A stretch of DNA of 8,653 nt from CAYLZN01 sp964387935 (lineage in GTDB: Bacteria; Acidobacteriota; Vicinamibacteria; Vicinamibacterales; JAFNAJ01). The number at the start of each line of letters is the position of its first letter. Position 1 is the stretch's first letter. Positions 5,309 to 8,653 of this stretch are shown here, piece after piece. The position numbers and the translations under genes are program-made. The notes under the pieces were generated by a model. That model saw only the letters and a list, made by a program, of their open reading frames with translations, did no database searches and was not told the DNA's origin. The stretch covers positions 1-8,653 of the forward strand of contig CAYLZN010000254.1 in the NCBI GenBank assembly GCA_964387935.1, given 5' to 3'.

Positions 5309-7622
5309 ATGGCCATGGACAGCGCGTTTCGTCTCGGCGACTGGGTTGTGGAACCGGAGCGTTGCCGTATCACAAATGCGGAACGGCATGTGCGGCTTCG
5401 ACCCAAGGTGATGGACCTGCTCGTGTTTCTTGCGGAACACCAGGGGCAGATCGTGTCGAAGGAACGGTTGCTCGACGGGGTCTGGCGCGTCGACGCGATC
5501 ACGGAGTCGGCGCTGACCCGCACCGTCACCGAGCTGCGCCAGGCCCTCGGCGACGAGGCCGACCGGCCGCGGTACCTGGAGAACATCCCCAAGCGCGGTT
5601 ATCGGCTGCTCGTGCCCGTGGTGCCCGTGGACCTGGCGCCGCCAGAGGCCGCTCCGGCTGCTGCCGGTCTGCCGAGTCCACTGTCCACCGGAGGCGCCCC
5701 CGCCCGCGCCCTGCTCTGGGTCAGCAGCGTCGTCTCGGCAGGCGCGGTGGTCGCGCTGATTGGCTGGCTCTGGTCCCGACCCGCGCCGCCGAGCCTTGCG
5801 CTCGCGCCGAACGACTGGGTCCTGCTGGCGGCCTTCGAGAATGACACCGGCGACCCATCGCTCGACGCGGTCGAGTTCGCCCTTCTCCGCGAGCTGTCGA
5901 ACTCGTCCTTCCTCAGCCTGGTGTCCGCCCAGCGGGTGGCCGACACACTTCGTCTGATGAAGAAGCCGCCCACGACCCGGCTGGACCGTGTCATCGCGCA
6001 GGAAGTGTGCGTCCGTGACGGCGACGTGCGCGTGCTGCTCACGGGGCGCGTGGATGTGCTTCCACAGGGGTACGGCATCACCGTGCAGGCCGTGGAGCCG
6101 CAGGCAGGAACGGAGATCGTGACGCTGAGGGCTGACGCGCGCACGAAAGCGGACGTGCTTCCCGCCGTCGGTCGGCTGGCCGCCCGCGTGCGCGCCGTGC
6201 TCGGGGAGCGACGGGACGCGATCCGCTCACAGCAGCGGGCGCTCGCGCGCGTGACGACGCCGTCGCTGGAGGCGCTGCACCTGTACTCGCGGGCGTACGA
6301 CGCTGGAAACGCCGGCGACTGGGCGGCGGCTGAGAAGCTGGCAGAGGCGGCTCTCGTCGCGGATCCGACCTTCGCCTCAGCGGAGGTCTGGCTGGGGCAC
6401 GCCAAGAACAACCAGGTGCGGCGCTCAGAGAGTGCGGCGCACTTCGCGCGCGCACGCGATCTGGCCGATACCGTGACCCCGCGCGAACGGTTCTTCATCC
6501 TCGGCAGCTACTACAGTTCGCGCAACGAACGCGAAGAGGCGCTGGCCAACTTCGACGCCCTGGTGCGGCTGCACCCAGACGACTACTGGGGCGTCAACAA
6601 CCTGGCCGTGGCCTACGCCCGCATGGGGCGGAGCGAGCGCGACATCTTCGACCTGCGCCTGCGGCTGGCGTCGATCCGCCCGAACGACTTCCGCACCCGG
6701 GTTCTCGCCATCGGCGCAGCGATGCGAGCCGACGCCGGGTGGGACGTCGTGTGGCAGCACCGGGCACGCGCCCTGGCGCTCGCCGGGCAGAATGGCGGTC
6801 GGGACGTGGCGTGGGAGGTGGCCTGGCTGAGGCTGCTGCCGNNNNNNNNNNNNNNNNNNNNNNNNNNNNNNNNNNNNNNNNNNNNNNNNNNNNNNNNNNN
6901 NNNNNNNNNNNNNNNNNNNNNNNNNNNNNNNNNNNNNNNNNAATCAGGATCGCTGGTACGCGCAGCGCGCGCGGTTGCCTGCCCTGTCGCGAGGCGACTT
7001 CCGCACGTACGGCACGCTCGTCGACGCGCTCCTTCCGTACCGGGCCGACGACGAGGGGATGGCCTGGCACCTCGCAAGGGCCGGCCGCCGGCAGGCGCTG
7101 CAGGCGCTCGTGCGCGCCGCAGATGATCCCCGGGCGCCGCGCATGAGCGGCGACGTCACGCGGTTTCAGGATCTGTATCCACGCACGGGCCTTGCCCGAG
7201 GGGAACTGGCGCACCTGGACGGGCGTCACGCGGAGGCGGTCAGCCTGCTTCGCCGTGCGATCGAACGTATTCCGTTGACGAGCGGCGTCTGGTGGCAGGC
7301 GCGCGAAACGCTCGCCGACTCGCTCGCGAAGTCCGGCGACGTGCGCGGAGCCATTCAGGTGCTCGAGGAGGCGCAAGGACCCCTGATGGCCGCCAACGCC
7401 GCCCCGGCGGGGTCGGAGAGCTACTGGACGCTGCGCGTTCAGGATCAGCTCGCGGTTCTCTATCGTCAGGCCGGGCGCGCCGCCGACGCCGAACGGCTGG
7501 AGCGTCGCCTGCTGGCACTGCTGGCGCACGCCGACGAGGACTTCGTGATCGCGCGTCGCCTGAGGGCGTCCCGGGGGCGTCCCGCCGTTGACGCCCGGGG
7601 AATGCCGCGTGTAAAATCATAA
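5309..7622 (+). CDS. CadC-like winged-helix transcriptional regulator with transmembrane segment and TPR domain, interrupted by assembly gap
   Basis: From the ATG at 5309, residues 7-103 form an OmpR/PhoB-type winged helix: FRLGDWVVEPERCRI start, a recognition helix around ESALTRTVTELRQAL (66-80), and the wing IPKRGYRL (93-100). A single transmembrane helix follows at about 134-153, then a region at about 167-310 of the kind found in acidobacterial TPR regulators (AQEVCVRDGDVRVLLTGRV). TPR-like helices run from about 320 (PSLEALHLYSRAYDAGNAGDWAAAEKLAEAAL) onward. This layout means a DNA-binding domain tethered to the inner membrane, sensing through a periplasmic TPR domain; the signal is unknown. 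An N run at 6842-6941 splits the gene. The frame before ends on a whole codon at 6841 and the frame after opens at 6942 (NQDRWYAQRARL), with further TPR-like repeats and a TAA at 7620-7622. 511 and 226 residues are visible. Two adjacent genes joined at the gap cannot be fully excluded. GTG 5252 is an unlikely alternative start. Confidence 0.87.
6842..6941. other. Assembly gap (100 N)
   Basis: Exactly 100 undetermined bases, a common scaffolding placeholder of unknown true length. It falls in the TPR part of the winged-helix gene, where repetitive GC-rich sequence would hamper assembly. If the gene is continuous, the missing length must be a multiple of three, which 100 is not. Confidence 0.98.
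7588..7617 (+). promoter_or_regulatory. Sigma70-type promoter of tRNA-Glu inside the 3' end of the regulator gene
   Basis: TTGACG (7588-7593) and TAAAAT (7612-7617) are separated by 18 bp, close to the consensus for housekeeping promoters. The predicted start, about 7624, lies some 10 nt before the mature tRNA 5' end at 7634. The whole promoter sits in the last codons of the winged-helix gene, so that protein's C-terminus is partly constrained by promoter function. Confidence 0.7.
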
Positions 7623-7633
7623 GTCTGGCTCGT

Positions 7634-7708
7634 GCCGGTATCGTCTAGGGGTTAGGACACGTGGTTCTCAGCCACGGAACCGGGGTTCGAATCCCCGTAC
7701 CGGTACCA
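7634..7708 (+). tRNA. tRNA-Glu (anticodon CTC)
   Basis: A full cloverleaf of 75 nt with encoded CCA. The acceptor stem is GCCGGTA/TACCGGT (first pair G-U), the D arm contains GTCTAGGGGTTAGGAC, and the anticodon stem CGTGG/CCACG (7660-7664 and 7672-7676) holds the loop TTCTCAG with anticodon CTC at 7667-7669, reading GAG. The T arm is CGGGG-TTCGAAT-CCCCG, with discriminator A and CCA at 7706-7708. It begins 11 bp after the regulator stop. An integrase remnant points at its 3' end, 37 bp away, so the 3' half probably served as an attachment site. Confidence 0.96.
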
Positions 7709-7745
7709 AACTCCAACCCACAACTGAACAAGCAGTTACGAACTT

Positions 7746-8653
7746 TCAGTGGGCGGGAGCCTGTCCGCCGGCAGATGGCTGGCGGGGCTGATCCTGAAAT
7801 ATTCTTTGAAAGAACGTCCCGCTGGTCGGTTGCGGGTCGAACGTCTTGCCCGTCTCCAGCCGCTCGACGGCGGCCTGGAGGGCTTCCATCTTCTGGTTGT
7901 CGTAGCGCTCGGTGGTGAGGATCGAGGCGTGTCCGAGCAGGTCGCGGACCTGCGCGAGCGGAACGCGCTTCTCGACCAGCCTCGACGCGTACTCGTGTCG
8001 AATGTCGTGCCAGTGCGCGCTTGAACGTCTTGAACGGCTCCCCGACCTCGTTGCTGAACACCAGCATCTCGTCGGGCTTCCTGCCGCCTTCGACGTCGAG
8101 TCGGAGCCACTCGAGTTCCATCCTGACCAGCACTTCGGTGCCGCGCCGGAATGGCGTGCGATCGAGGTACTCGCGACCCACCCCCCAGTTCAGCATGTGC
8201 CGGAGGATCCCCAGCGTCCGGTCGAATCAATCGACGCCGGGGCGACGAGTCGCTGGCCGTCGATGCCGTTGACCGCGCGCGGCGTCTTCATGTCCGCGAC
8301 GAAGTCCTCGATGTCGGCGGTGCGGATCTCCGAGATGTGGCGGTCGCCGAAGCGTCCGATGAGCGGTTTGAGGCGGTAGTCGATGGTGCTCGCCATCGCC
8401 AGTCCCTTGGCCAGCACGTGACGCTTCTTGTAGACCTCGGCGAACGCTCGGAACGTCATCGGGTTCGTGTCCGGCGGCGGGTTCAGCCCGCGCTCGTCGA
8501 ACGTGCCGGCCCGAATGGCCGTCTCGAGCTCACCGAGCACGACGTCGGCCTCGGCCTTGGACTCCACCTCGCGGTTCGCCCATCTGGCCAGGCTGACGCG
8601 CTTCCCCTTGAAGCTGCCCCACCACGCGTGGGTGCAGCGGTCGCGCGCGCGCC
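7746..8653 (-). pseudogene. Decayed tyrosine recombinase (phage/island integrase), 5' end beyond the window
   Basis: Read from the right edge on the minus strand, an N-terminal arm-binding type segment (THAWWGSFKGKRVSLARWAN) leads into a SAM-like core-binding domain (FRAFAEVYKKRHV, STIDYRLKPLIGRFG) up to about 8235. A first frameshift near 8222-8234 is followed by RTLGILRHMLNWGVGREYLDRTPFRRG. At about 8118 the frame jumps straight from that domain to ELEWLRLDVEGGRKPDEMLVFSNE, omitting roughly 60 residues that normally carry the first catalytic Arg (TGxRxGE) and the Lys. Near 8010-8016 a second frameshift, with likely loss of residues, precedes WHDIRHEYASRL, LLGHASILTTERYDNQ and a stop at 7746-7748. 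The His-x-x-Arg, GHAS His and Tyr remain, but the enzyme cannot be active. It converges on tRNA-Glu, the usual layout for an element inserted at a tRNA. Collapsed or chimeric assembly is the alternative explanation. Confidence 0.88.

Noticed and set aside
4592..5440. 282-residue minus-strand frame beginning MNNDAPRK near 5290
   Set aside because: It crosses the hairpin and runs out of frame through the HExxH gene as Arg/Pro-rich sequence with no domain, so it is a shadow.
7645..7745. C-terminal extension of a minus-strand frame across the tRNA (GTGIRTPVP-like peptide)
   Set aside because: This is the familiar false peptide read from the antisense of a tRNA T arm. The genuine integrase C-terminus is in another frame and stops at 7746-7748.

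Overview
This is a GC-rich window with one 100-N assembly gap. The gene style suggests an uncultured Acidobacteriota, most likely Vicinamibacteria. The main pointers are a CadC-like winged-helix protein carrying TPRs, a serine-hydrolase/NamZ fusion, and intergenic regions built of 7-bp tandem repeats. The taxonomy is inferred from family resemblance; no marker gene was compared.

Layout, left to right. (1) 1-1614 (+): the 3' part of a gene fusing a beta-lactamase-fold serine hydrolase to a NamZ (DUF1343, GH171) exo-muramidase, a likely peptidoglycan-recycling enzyme. (2) 1615-1737: a convergent intergenic region made of two families of heptad repeats, including a hairpin. (3) 3054-1734 (-): ctaB (haem O synthase) and a DUF420/CtaM-like membrane protein, a two-gene operon for haem-copper oxidase assembly, 13 bp apart. 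ctaB appears to start without a leader, right behind a TATAAT box. (4) 3069-3138: a second GTACGCC array, an inverted and architecturally matching copy of the one at 1681-1734, so the ctaB pair sits between two inverted repeat arrays. (5) 5172-3162 (-): a small exported protein with an HELQH zinc-protease motif, followed by a membrane-anchored M23 endopeptidase with a complete active site. A perfect 14-bp hairpin covers the predicted start of the first gene. (6) 5309-7622 (+): a winged-helix/transmembrane/TPR regulator interrupted by the N run. The reading frames on both sides are consistent with one gene. (7) 7634-7708 (+): tRNA-Glu(CTC), with a good sigma70-type promoter lying in the last codons of the regulator gene. 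(8) 7746-8653 (-): a decayed tyrosine integrase facing the tRNA. It has lost the segment carrying the first catalytic Arg and is frameshifted at least twice, a remnant of an element probably integrated at the tRNA.

Three genes concern cell-wall hydrolysis (fusion enzyme, M23, HExxH protein) and two concern respiratory oxidase biogenesis. I see no complete new defence or mobile system. The most unusual items are the paired inverted heptad arrays around ctaB-DUF420, the hairpin on the metalloprotease start, and the wrecked integrase next to tRNA-Glu.
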